From contig JACQZJ010000087.1 of NCBI GenBank assembly GCA_016213895.1, positions 1-40,961 on the forward strand: a stretch of DNA of 40,961 nucleotides. The letters are read 5' to 3'. Below are positions 1 through 7,778 of the stretch, one piece after another. This DNA is from Planctomycetota bacterium. GTDB taxonomy: Bacteria; Planctomycetota; B15-G4; JADJEK01. Each line of letters begins with the position of its first letter. Position 1 is the first letter of the stretch. The translations under genes and the position numbers were made by a program. Under the pieces are notes generated by a model. It saw nothing but the letters and a program-made list of their open reading frames with translations. It searched no databases and was not told the DNA's origin.

Positions 1-1529
1 GCGGCCAGGACGTCGGCGCAGCCGTCGCCGTCCACGTCGCCCGCCGTGCCCACCGCGTAGCCGGACTGCTCGCCGTCCTGATCGCTCTCGCCGGTCCACG
101 CCGGCGCTCCCGCCAGGCCGGAGGGAGCGCCGTGGTAGACGAAGGCGCGGCCCTCGTCGTTCTGGCCGTTGTCGTGCCCGTGCGCGCCCACGATGACGTC
201 GGCGCGGGCGCCGCCGTTCACGTCGCCGGCCGTGGCCACGCAGCAGCCGAACTCCTCGTCGCTCTGCGTGCCGTAGTCGACCCAGGCCGCCGGAGCCTGG
301 AGCCCGAGCGGGGAGCCGTGGTAGACCAGGGCCCGTCCCTCGTTCTCCTGGTTGCCGTCGAAGTGCGGCTCGCGCACGCTGGCGTCGGAGAAGCCGTCGT
401 CATTGACGTCGCCGGCCGTGCCCACCGAGTGGCCGAAACCCTTGCCGTACTGCTCGCTCTGCGCCTGGAAGGAGGGAGCGCTGCCCAGCCCGGCCGGTCC
501 GCCGTGATAGACGTAGACGCGGCCGTCCAGGCCGGTCTCGCCCACGATGACATCGGCGTAGCCGTCGCCGTTGACGTCGCCGGCGGTCGCGACCGACGCG
601 CCGAACAGGGCGTTCTTGCGGTTCCCTTCCGCGGTCCAGACCGTGAACCCGCCGAGGTAGACGAAGACGCGGCCTTCGTCCGCCTGTCCGGCGTCGTAGT
701 AGGGAGCGCCTACGATCATGTCGCCGTGGCCGTCGCCGTTGATGTCCCCGGCCGTGGCCGCCGCGAAGCCGAAGCCGCAGTACGCCTGGTTCCCTTCCAC
801 GAGCCAGGCGGGCGTGGTGATGAGCGGGTCGATGGTCAGCGGGTAGGCCGCGCGCGCGTCGTCCACGAGGATGCGCAGGAGGCCGTGCTCGACCTCGAAC
901 CAGGCGGAAAGCGGCGCGCCGCGCGCGTCGCTGGCCGCGAGCTGGCCGTACTCGAGGGCGCGGACTCCTTGCGGCGTGGCGAAGAACACGCTCCGGCCAT
1001 CCGCCGCGAGCGCAGGCTGAAGAGCGCCCGCGAGGCCGATCTCGAGCGCCAGCGGGCCGCTTCCCGCGGGCGGCGCGGCGATGGTGAAGCCCTGTTCCAG
1101 TCCGCGCGGCTCGTTCACGTACCATTCGGTCAGACCGTCCCGGCGATACTCCACGCGGTCGTTGCACGCCTGCGGCTCGGCCCGGCCCGCCTGCCGCAGC
1201 GAACCGGCGCGGCCGCAGGCCGACAAGGAAGCGCGCCACTCCCAGGAAGTGGGGTCCGCCAGGCGCGGCACCACGCGGATGCCCTCGGGCGCGAAGTACG
1301 TGCGCAGCCCTTGCGCGCGGTTCGGCGCCTGGAACGTTCCGGCGGCGCCGGAGCGGCCCGCGTCCGCCTGTCGCGTGACCTCGTACTCGGAGCGCTGGAT
1401 CTCCCGGAACGCGGCCGACACCCAGCCCGCCGGCGGCGCGTCCGTTGTCTGGCGAGCGCCGGCCTGCGCGGGGAGAACGGCGAGCGCGAGGAGCGCGGCG
1501 CCGAGCGGCGACGATCTCGGTCTTCTCAT
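1..1529 (-). CDS. Exported FG-GAP (integrin alpha-like) repeat protein, C-terminus outside the window
   Basis: This reading frame runs off the left edge, and 509 codons are visible. The start ATG at 1529 has GGAGG six bases upstream. The first 23 residues (MRRPRSSPLGAALLALAVLP) form an export signal. Residues about 25-235 are a non-repetitive region that ends in YPLTIDPL, a phrase common just before FG-GAP arrays in secreted proteins. From about residue 240 at least five repeats follow, with cores such as TAGDINGDGHGDMIVGAPYY, TAGDVNGDGYADVIVG and TAGDVDGDGCADVLA. The Asp-rich loops (DxNGDGxxD) are the calcium-binding loops of seven-bladed integrin-type propellers. It is probably a surface or extracellular protein, with no substrate inferable. 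It is divergent from the pterin dehydratase gene, with about 266 bases between the two starts. Confidence 0.9.
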   Translation of the reverse strand, partial: MRRPRSSPLGAALLALAVLPAQAGARQTTDAPPAGWVSAAFREIQRSEYEVTRQADAGRSGAAGTFQAPNRAQGLRTYFAPEGIRVVPRLADPTSWEWRASLSACGRAGSLRQAGRAEPQACNDRVEYRRDGLTEWYVNEPRGLEQGFTIAAPPAGSGPLALEIGLAGALQPALAADGRSVFFATPQGVRALEYGQLAASDARGAPLSAWFEVEHGLLRILVDDARAAYPLTIDPLITTPAWLVEGNQAYCGFGFAAATAGDINGDGHGDMIVGAPYYDAGQADEGRVFVYLGGFTVWTAEGNRKNALFGASVATAGDVNGDGYADVIVGETGLDGRVYVYHGGPAGLGSAPSFQAQSEQYGKGFGHSVGTAGDVNDDGFSDASVREPHFDGNQENEGRALVYHGSPLGLQAPAAWVDYGTQSDEEFGCCVATAGDVNGGARADVIVGAHGHDNGQNDEGRAFVYHGAPSGLAGAPAWTGESDQDGEQSGYAVGTAGDVDGDGCADVLA

Positions 1530-1795
1530 GGAGAGCCTCCAGCGTGAAGCGGCTTCTGGCGGCGCGCGGAGCCATCCTCGGCGCGGCGGCCGCGTCATCC
1601 TGGCGGGGCAGCCCGGACAGGGCGCGGGCACAGGCAGTTTAACACCGGCCGCGGCCGCGCGCGGGCCGGAGCGCGGCCCTCGCGGACGGCGCGTTGCCCG
1701 CGCCTCGGGCGCGCGCACCGGGACGGGCTATCTTCCGGCAAGGCCGCGCTCGCATGAGCGCGGTGCGCTCGGCCGCTGGCGGAGGCACGCGTGAC

Positions 1796-2089
1796 ATGAA
1801 CGCTCAGGCACGGCTCGTGGATGATGAGGTTCGGAAAGGACTGGAGGGGCTCGGCGGCTGGCGGCTTGCCGCGGGTGCGATCGCGCGCGAGTTCCGCTTC
1901 GCCAGCTTCGTGGAGGCCTTCGGCTTCCTGGCCCGGGTGGCGCTGGTCGCCGAGTCGCTGCGTCACCACCCGGAGCTGACCAGCAGCTATGACCGCGTTA
2001 CCGTCCGCCTCACCACGCACGACGCGGGCGGCGTCACCCGGCTCGACCTCGATCTGGCGGCGCGCATCGATCAGCTCGGCGACCGCTGA
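1796..2089 (+). CDS. phhB: 4a-hydroxytetrahydrobiopterin dehydratase (pterin-4a-carbinolamine dehydratase)
   Basis: This 97-residue protein is the usual size for the PCD/DCoH family. The family dehydrates 4a-hydroxytetrahydropterin, recycling the pterin cofactor of aromatic amino acid hydroxylases, and in some bacteria acts in molybdopterin-related or unknown roles. The active-site histidines are visible: H57-H58 in RHHPE and H75 in TTHDAGG, followed by the conserved tail LDLAARID. The ATG at 1796 was chosen because GGAGG lies ten bases upstream and the family N-terminus begins here; an in-frame upstream ATG at 1694 would add an Ala/Arg-rich tail unlike the family. No aromatic amino acid hydroxylase lies nearby, so its substrate context is unknown. 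It is followed 54 bases downstream by the PNPOx-like gene on the same strand. Confidence 0.92.
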   Translation: MNAQARLVDDEVRKGLEGLGGWRLAAGAIAREFRFASFVEAFGFLARVALVAESLRHHPELTSSYDRVTVRLTTHDAGGVTRLDLDLAARIDQLGDR

Positions 2090-2143
2090 CGCGCGAGCGT
2101 ATGATGCCCCGCGCTCGCTTCGCATCGGACTGGAGATGAACGA

Positions 2144-2566
2144 ATGGACGGACTCAGGAGCAAGATCGCGGAAGTGCTGCGCGGCCCGCAGCTCGCCTCC
2201 TTCGCCACCGTGACGGAAGACGGCAAGCCCTGGGTGCGCTACGTGGTCGTGGTCGCGGACTCCGAGCTGACGCTGCGCTTCGCCACCTACGCATCGTCAC
2301 GCAAGGTGGCGCAGATCCGGCGGAATCCGGAGGTGCACCTCACCTGCGGCGTGGCTTCCCTCAACGACTCGAAGCCCTACCTGCAGATCCAGGGCCGGGC
2401 CGCGGTCACGGCCGACGACCGGGACCGCAGGGCCTTCTGGAGCGACATGCTCGCGCCATACTTCAAGGGCCCGGACGACCCGGACTACGTTGTTGTGCTG
2501 GTCAAGCCCTACCGCGTGGAGTACATGGGCGTGGGGGCCGTTTCCCCCGAGGTCCTCGAGCCGTAG
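2144..2566 (+). CDS. Pyridoxamine 5'-phosphate oxidase-like FMN-binding protein (general stress protein 26 type)
   Basis: This 140-residue single-domain split-barrel protein begins with a typical family pattern: LASFATVTEDGKPWVRYVVV, then TYASSRKVAQIRRNPEVHLT, then a late RVEYMG strand. Proteins of this group bind FMN or F420 or haem and act as small oxidoreductases; the substrate cannot be read from sequence. It lacks the C-terminal dimerisation segment of true PdxH, so it is the stress-protein type rather than the vitamin B6 enzyme. The start at 2144 has GGAGATGAACGA just upstream. A good -10-like hexamer, TATGAT, lies at 2100-2105 in the gap after phhB, so it may have its own promoter despite its close spacing to phhB. 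Confidence 0.88.
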   Translation: MDGLRSKIAEVLRGPQLASFATVTEDGKPWVRYVVVVADSELTLRFATYASSRKVAQIRRNPEVHLTCGVASLNDSKPYLQIQGRAAVTADDRDRRAFWSDMLAPYFKGPDDPDYVVVLVKPYRVEYMGVGAVSPEVLEP

Positions 2567-2602
2567 CGGCGCGTGCCGGAGACCGGCGGCGGCGCGAGAC
2601 AT

Positions 2603-2632
2603 TTGTCGTGGCCGCGCCGCCATCGCTATAGT
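2603..2632 (+). promoter_or_regulatory. Probable sigma-70-type promoter of the CsgG-like lipoprotein gene
   Basis: TTGTCG (2603-2608) and TATAGT (2627-2632) are separated by 18 bases, matching the -35 and -10 consensus at four and five of six positions. The element lies 61 bases before the ATG at 2694 in a gap that is otherwise uniformly GC-rich. The same TATAGTGGCGC string recurs before the GMC oxidoreductase gene. Confidence 0.55.
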
Positions 2633-2693
2633 GGCGCCCCGTCGGGCCGGCGGCGGCGGAGAGGCGGCCGCTTGCTCGCGAAAGGAGATCCTC

Positions 2694-3383
2694 ATGCGCG
2701 TGCAGGTCATGTTGTCGTTGGCGTGCCTTCTGGCCGCGGGATGCCAGCAGGTCGACGAGTTCCTGAATCCGTCGCCGACCACGGAGGGCAGCCGGGTTTC
2801 CGAGAAGCTCACGCAGCTTCCGGCTCCGGAGGCGGGCAAGGTGAAGACCGTCACGGTCTACAAGATCGAGAACAAGACCGGCTTCCCGCACGGGCTCGAG
2901 ATCACCAACGGCATGACCGACCAGCTCATCACGGCGCTGGTCAAGACGAAGCACTTCAAGGTGGTGGAGCGCGCCGTGCTCGACGACGTGCTCACCGAGA
3001 AGAACCTGCAGCGGGCGGGAGAGACCACCGGGACCGTGGGCGAGACGCAGATGATGGGCGCAGAGCTCATCTTCGCCGGCGCGGTCACGGAGATGGATCA
3101 GAAAGGCGGGTTCGGGGTCGACCTGGGACACAGCGGCCTCGGCGCCGGCCTCAAGTCGTACACGGCGCAGGTGGGCCTGGACATTCGCATCATCGACGCC
3201 GCGACGAGCGAGGTCCTGGACTCGATCGACGTGCGGCGCGAGGTGAAGAAGACCGGGCTGAGCGGCGGCTCCTCGTGGGGCGTGAGCGCAGGCGTGGAGA
3301 TCTCGAACGCGCTCGACCTCGCGGTCCGCGAGACGCTCGAGGAAGCGGTCTTCCAGCTCGTGACGCGCTTCGGCGCCAAGTAG
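2694..3383 (+). CDS. CsgG/HfaB-family outer-membrane lipoprotein
   Basis: This 229-residue protein starts with a lipoprotein signal peptide and a lipobox LAAGC with the lipidated cysteine at position 17. The mature part has the CsgG family layout. A first strand VKTVTVYKIENKTG is followed by a helix with DQLITALVKTKHFKVVERAV and LDDVLTEKNLQ. Next come the family segment MMGAELIFAGAVTEMDQ, amphipathic strands YTAQVGLDIRIIDAATSEVL, and a C-terminal helix. CsgG proteins form outer-membrane secretion pores for curli, but many bacterial relatives sit in penicillin-binding or stress lipoprotein systems, and no curli subunit gene is visible here, so the cargo is unknown. The ATG at 2694 was chosen because AAAGGAG precedes it and because the signal peptide begins there. 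Confidence 0.85.
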   Translation: MRVQVMLSLACLLAAGCQQVDEFLNPSPTTEGSRVSEKLTQLPAPEAGKVKTVTVYKIENKTGFPHGLEITNGMTDQLITALVKTKHFKVVERAVLDDVLTEKNLQRAGETTGTVGETQMMGAELIFAGAVTEMDQKGGFGVDLGHSGLGAGLKSYTAQVGLDIRIIDAATSEVLDSIDVRREVKKTGLSGGSSWGVSAGVEISNALDLAVRETLEEAVFQLVTRFGAK

Positions 3384-3392
3384 CGCGGAGCG

Positions 3393-3884
3393 TCACTCGC
3401 CCCAGGCCCAGATTCCGTCCCTGTTGGACAGGCTGAAGTACTCGTCCGCGAGGATGCGGCGGTGCAGGAGTTCCTCCTGCGCGAGCCGATCGAAGAGCTT
3501 CCTGCCCTTGGCGTCGCCGCACTGCGCGGCCAGCTCCTGGTAGCGGCGCTGCGCCTCGCTTTCGGCGGCGATCGCCGCGCGCAGGATGTCCAGCACGTCG
3601 TCCAGCCGGCTCTCCGCGGCCTGGCCGCCCTCCGCCTCGGGCCGGGCGACGCGCAGCGTCGTCCCCTTGTACGCCCCGAACCCTTCCCCGGAGGCGAGGC
3701 TCGCGCGCAGTTCCGCCAGCTTGTCGTAGTGGCTCTGCTCGAAGTCGGCGAGCTGGTTGAGGAGATCGCGGCCGCGCGGGCTCCCGGCGCGGGCTGCGCC
3801 CTCGCGATAGAAGCGGCTGGCCTTCTGCTCGACATCCATGGCCTTGCCGATGGCCTCGAGCAGGAAGGAGTCGGGCTGGTTCAT
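3393..3884 (-). CDS. Ferritin-like (rubrerythrin-type) diiron protein without rubredoxin domain
   Basis: This 163-residue four-helix protein has the ligands of a ferritin-like diiron site. They are E19 (DVEQKASRFY), an ExxH at E49-H52 (FEQSHYDKL), E108/E110 in helix three (AAESEAQRRYQEL), and a second ExxH at E138-H141 (QEELLHRRIL). The family reduces peroxide or stores iron. There is no CxxC rubredoxin domain, so it would need an external electron donor if it is a peroxidase. The ATG at 3884 is preferred over one four codons upstream because GGAG lies six bases before it. The gene is convergent with the CsgG-like gene, with nine bases between the stops. Confidence 0.85.
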   Translation of the reverse strand: MNQPDSFLLEAIGKAMDVEQKASRFYREGAARAGSPRGRDLLNQLADFEQSHYDKLAELRASLASGEGFGAYKGTTLRVARPEAEGGQAAESRLDDVLDILRAAIAAESEAQRRYQELAAQCGDAKGRKLFDRLAQEELLHRRILADEYFSLSNRDGIWAWGE

Positions 3885-3971
3885 CGTGTTCTCCATTGCA
3901 GCTCTGGGGGCGCGAAGCGTCCAGGAATAGCCGGTCCAAGGGCCTTGTCAACGCCGCGCGCGCGGCGCTCG

Positions 3972-4985
3972 TCAGCGCGCGCGCCGAAAGGGCCAGGGGA
4001 AACGGCGCGCCGGACCGAGTCCGAGGACGGCGAAGAGCCCGGGGTAGAGGCGGTACGTCTCGCGCTCGGCCGCCCACGCGCCCCAGCGCTTGAGCATGTG
4101 GGGGGTGAACTCCGTCTCACGGATCATGCGGCAGGCCAGGCGGCGCTCGCCGCGCGCGTAGAGGTGCAGGCAGATGCCGGGCCGCATGTGCGTCCGGGTC
4201 TTCTGCTCCTCGATGCGCGCCAGGAAGGCATCCCAGATGCGCAGGGACTCCGCCGGGGCGAAGGAGCGCTCGTCGAGCAGATCGGAGAGCGCGCGCCCCT
4301 CCGGCAAGGGCTTCCTCACTACGAAGCCGGCGAGGTTGCCGGCGACGTGGACCATCTCCAGGCGATCCGCGAGCCGGCCGAGGCAGAGCGCCTGGGCGTA
4401 GGCCCTGGGGTAGGCGAAGTCCTGCGACGCGAGCAGGCTGACTCCGGGGAGGAGGGACGGGCCGAATTCGCGCAGGCAATGCACGAAGGGACGATGCGCC
4501 TTGGGAGCGTCGAGGAAGAGGATCTCGATCGGCCCCTGCCGCCAGCGCAGGTCCTTGATCTCGGTGGAGGTGAGGACCAGGTCCTGGTGGACCGGCAGGA
4601 GCGTCGAGCGCACCAGCGGCGCGGTGTCGCTGCCGGGCGCGAGGCCTTGCGGCGCCGCCGCGTGCTCGCGCCAGCGGAAGCGATCGAAGCAGTAGAGCGC
4701 GCCGCCGAGGCCGGCGTCGCGCAGGCCGGCGGCGAGATGGAGGGCGCTCTTGCCGAGCCAGGTGCCGACCTCCACGACCGCTCCCTGGCCGGTGAAGGTC
4801 GCGCTGGTCAGCCAGTAGAGGTAGCGCTGCTCCGCCGGAGCGATCATCCCCGGCACGTCGGGCAGCGCGGGCAGCGCCACGTGCTCGAAGCCGCCCTGGC
4901 GCGGCGCCGCGCGCGCGGCGAGGCGGGCGGCCCGCTCGCTCGCGGCGAGCGCTCTCCGGGGCTCCTGTCCGTCCTGCACCGCCAT
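3972..4985 (-). CDS. Class I SAM-dependent methyltransferase (Methyltransf_24-like), substrate unknown
   Basis: This is a 337-residue soluble protein. Residues about 68-86 (VVEVGTWLGKSALHLAAGL) form the glycine-containing SAM-binding motif I, a following acidic end YCFDRF matches motif II, and ILFLDAPKAH matches the Asp strand of the Methyltransf_24 or cephalosporin-hydroxylase-like group. Such proteins often modify sugars or glycans. The C-terminal third, about residues 225-337, is helical and basic, with no domain I recognise; it ends RRFPWPFRRAR. The gene is read on the minus strand between the ferritin-like and membrane-protein genes. The exact substrate and whether it is active cannot be judged from sequence. 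Confidence 0.75.
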   Translation of the reverse strand: MAVQDGQEPRRALAASERAARLAARAAPRQGGFEHVALPALPDVPGMIAPAEQRYLYWLTSATFTGQGAVVEVGTWLGKSALHLAAGLRDAGLGGALYCFDRFRWREHAAAPQGLAPGSDTAPLVRSTLLPVHQDLVLTSTEIKDLRWRQGPIEILFLDAPKAHRPFVHCLREFGPSLLPGVSLLASQDFAYPRAYAQALCLGRLADRLEMVHVAGNLAGFVVRKPLPEGRALSDLLDERSFAPAESLRIWDAFLARIEEQKTRTHMRPGICLHLYARGERRLACRMIRETEFTPHMLKRWGAWAAERETYRLYPGLFAVLGLGPARRFPWPFRRAR

Positions 4986-5072
4986 GCGTGTGCCGCCGCC
5001 TTCTCGCGAGTTTCGAACAGCCGGTCCGCGCGGCGCGGAGCCGGCCCCATCGCGACGTGACCGGCTCGTCGA

Positions 5073-5672
5073 CTACCTTTCTACCCGCGGGAGCGGAACC
5101 GGATCAGGAATCTCCTCCGCCAGGTTCGTCTGGAATCCTCCCACCCGAGCCAGGTTGTTTGCGGCCAGTGCGAGGAGCAACGCGCCGAGGAGAGCGTAGG
5201 AGACCAGGTTCGCCCCGCGCACGGCGCGACGTACGGGCAGGGCCGGGTCGCCGAGCAGGGCGGCGCAGATCCAGGTCTCCACCCAGACCGAGAGGAAGTA
5301 CGCGGGGACCAAGAGCAGCAGGCTCGCGGCGTAGACGACCAGCATCGTCGGCCAGCTCATCGACATGGAGAGCCACGTGTCGTAGTTCGCCGAGTTGAAG
5401 ACCTGGTCCCAGGGGAAGTGGAACAGGTCGTGTCCGTAGGAGCGCCACCCCGAGACCGCGCGCACTCCCCGCATGAGCAACCAGCCCAGCGGGAACCCGA
5501 GCCACGTCGTGGCGGTGTTGGCGAGCAGAACGGCACGAAGGCACTTGCCCCACGGAACGGCGGCGACGCGTCGCACCACCACCGCTTCAACGATGCAGAT
5601 CGGGACCAGGAGCACGGCCAGGCCGAAGGGGCCCACCTGAATCAGTGGAGCCGCGATGTTCAGGAGAACCAT
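5073..5672 (-). CDS. Four-helix integral membrane protein of unknown function
   Basis: This 199-residue protein has about four hydrophobic segments: residues 13-33 (VGPFGLAVLLVPICIVEAVV), 45-69, 108-135 and 160-180. The loop between helices two and three carries an aromatic, charged stretch (RSYGHDLFHFPWDQVFN), and the tail is short and polar. The start at 5672 is chosen because GGGAGG lies eight bases upstream; an ATG 16 codons earlier lacks such a site. I do not recognise the family. It is upstream of the methyltransferase gene on the same strand, 87 bases away, so the two may be co-transcribed. Confidence 0.7.
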   Translation of the reverse strand: MVLLNIAAPLIQVGPFGLAVLLVPICIVEAVVVRRVAAVPWGKCLRAVLLANTATTWLGFPLGWLLMRGVRAVSGWRSYGHDLFHFPWDQVFNSANYDTWLSMSMSWPTMLVVYAASLLLLVPAYFLSVWVETWICAALLGDPALPVRRAVRGANLVSYALLGALLLALAANNLARVGGFQTNLAEEIPDPVPLPRVER

Positions 5673-5801
5673 CCGAGCAGCCTCCCGCCCCTGACCGATG
5701 GACCGCGCTGCGCCGCTCATCGTACCCGACGCCGACCTCGCGGGCGTCCGTGGTCGCGCCGACTCATGTTAGACTGCAGGCAGCATCCCAGGAGGACCTC
5801 G

Positions 5802-7778
5802 ATGAAGCCCACGCCGCTCTTTCTCGCCGCGCTCCTCTCCCTGGTTCTTGCCGGGCCGCGCGCGGCGGCCTCGGTGCCCGGCGAGTGGGCCTTGACCAGC
5901 GCTCTGCCGGGCGCCCCGGTGCTCTTGCTCTTCAGCCCCTACCCCGGGCCGTTCTCCACGCCGTACGGCACGCTCGGCGTGGGGCCGCAGGCGATCCTGG
6001 TGTTCGCGGTGGGAGCGGTTTCGGGCGCGGGCGACTTGCTGCTTCTGCTGCCGGTGCCGAGCGATTCGGCCGCGTTCGACTTTCCGCTCAACCTGCAGTG
6101 CGCGGTCCTGGACGCGGGCAATCCCACGGGCTACGCCCTGTCGAACTCGGTCAACGAGGCGTTCTGGGGCGCCGACCTGGACGCTGACGCCGACCGGGAC
6201 GGATCGGTCGAGCCCGCGTCCGCCGAGGACGACGAGCAGGAGGACTCCTGGTCCTCGGCCAAGGGCGCGGTGTTCCTCTACAACAACGACGACGACGACC
6301 TGGACGGGAACTTGGACTCGAGCGACGCGGTGATGAACGGGGTGCGAGACGAGCTTGACCTGGCCGCGCTGCTCGTGCGCCCGATTCCGAGCATCCCCGC
6401 GGGCTGGACCGGAGAGATCAGCGTCGACAGCGGGGCGGCGCACTTCGTCCGGCTGTTCCGCAACCTGGGCGGGGGCGCGTACAGCCTGTTCGACCCGGCA
6501 ACGCACAACCCGCTGGCGAACGCGGATCTCGCCGCTGGTGTCGCGTTCGGCGTCGAGGCTCTGGACTACGCCCAGACCGCGAGCGGCGCGCCCGGCAAGT
6601 GGAGCGGCGAGGCGCTCCTGACCTTGGTCCTCAAGGACGGCAGCGGCAGCGAGCGCAGCCGGGATGAGGTGCGCCTGCGTGTGTCGCCGTTCCTGCTCTA
6701 CTCGAACCTGGCTCAGGGCCAGAAGGCGTACGTGGTGAAGAAGACGAGCACGCAGCCCTTCATCGCCCAGCTCGGCCCCGCGGTCAGCGCCGCGCAGGTT
6801 GCGCTGCACGTGATCGACGGGATCGTGGCGTCCTCCTACGACGTCTGGGCCCAGGACGCCATGGAGTTCGGTTACTCGACGCTTCCGGCGCCAACAGGCG
6901 CAAGAACCGCGCCGGCTGTGCTGCGCTCGCCGCGCGGCCAAGCGCTCGACGCGTGGACCAAGGACCACTGGTTGGGCGTGGACTGCGGCTACGCCTACAA
7001 GGGCTGGAAGCGCAGCGGGGTCGGCTGGATCGACTGGTTCGGGAACCTCGACTGCACTCCGCCGCTGCCCGGCTGGCCCCTCGGGCGCGTCTACACCGGC
7101 TACCAGGGCGCGCTGACCATGCATCCAGCGGTGCTGGAGTTCCTGGACGCGCAGGCCGTCCAGGGGCCGGTGCTGCAGATCAACACGGGCTGGCTCCTCA
7201 TCGGGCACGTGGACGAGGAGGTCTGCTTCGTGCCGGCGAACTCCGGCTCTCCCTACCGCATGCTCGTGCCGAGCACGAGCATGGCGCTCGGCATCCTGCA
7301 GGACCTGCAGAACGCCGGCAAGGGCGGGCTGACCGTCTTCGCGGGCAAGAGCGATCAGACCACGGTGGCCGGGATCCTGGCGGACAGCACGCTCGTCGCC
7401 TACAACCAGGGCCTGCAGCCGGTGATCGACGGCGTGCGCGGCCAGCTCAAGACCGGTCTCGGCGTCGCGGAAGCGGACATCATCGACGTCCCGGCGCTCT
7501 TCTCGGATTACTCGGGCGGCAAGGCAGTGGCCTACATGCCGAACATCGTGAACTCCCTGGTGCTCGGCACGCACTTCATCTCGGCCGACCCCTTCGGCCC
7601 GGTGGACGGCGGCGTGGACAAGTTCAAGGAGCCGGTCGTGGCGATCCTCAGCGCCATCGGCATGACCGCGGTGTTCGTCGACGACTGGTACCCCTATCAC
7701 CAGTGGCTCGGCGAGGTGCATTGCGGCACGAACGCCGTACGCGCCGCCCCGGCCACGCCCTGGTGGACGGTGGAATGA
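5802..7778 (+). CDS. Exported protein-arginine deiminase of the animal PAD type, full length
   Basis: This 658-residue protein closely matches animal PADs in layout, while the signal peptide (MKPTPLFLAALLSLVLAG) marks it for export. PADs convert peptidyl-arginine to citrulline. All four catalytic residues are present: D352 in WAQD, H469 and D471 in IGHVDEE, and C641 in GEVHCGTN. They correspond to D350, H471, D473 and C645 of human PAD4 as I recall its numbering. Other shared phrases are WFGNLD, EADIIDVPALF, NSLVLGTHF, PFGPV and the C-terminal WW. Acidic stretches at about 126-150 (DADADRDGSVEPASAEDD) and 163-176 match the calcium-binding middle domain. Residues 25-120 instead resemble the domain that ends the FG-GAP proteins of this window. 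The start at 5802 has GGAGG six bases upstream. The stop overlaps the next gene (ATGA). Confidence 0.93.
   Translation: MKPTPLFLAALLSLVLAGPRAAASVPGEWALTSALPGAPVLLLFSPYPGPFSTPYGTLGVGPQAILVFAVGAVSGAGDLLLLLPVPSDSAAFDFPLNLQCAVLDAGNPTGYALSNSVNEAFWGADLDADADRDGSVEPASAEDDEQEDSWSSAKGAVFLYNNDDDDLDGNLDSSDAVMNGVRDELDLAALLVRPIPSIPAGWTGEISVDSGAAHFVRLFRNLGGGAYSLFDPATHNPLANADLAAGVAFGVEALDYAQTASGAPGKWSGEALLTLVLKDGSGSERSRDEVRLRVSPFLLYSNLAQGQKAYVVKKTSTQPFIAQLGPAVSAAQVALHVIDGIVASSYDVWAQDAMEFGYSTLPAPTGARTAPAVLRSPRGQALDAWTKDHWLGVDCGYAYKGWKRSGVGWIDWFGNLDCTPPLPGWPLGRVYTGYQGALTMHPAVLEFLDAQAVQGPVLQINTGWLLIGHVDEEVCFVPANSGSPYRMLVPSTSMALGILQDLQNAGKGGLTVFAGKSDQTTVAGILADSTLVAYNQGLQPVIDGVRGQLKTGLGVAEADIIDVPALFSDYSGGKAVAYMPNIVNSLVLGTHFISADPFGPVDGGVDKFKEPVVAILSAIGMTAVFVDDWYPYHQWLGEVHCGTNAVRAAPATPWWTVE

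Noticed and set aside
132-1547. Long plus-strand open frame over the FG-GAP gene
   Set aside because: It is the antisense shadow of the minus-strand FG-GAP gene, Ala/Arg/Val-rich with no domain.
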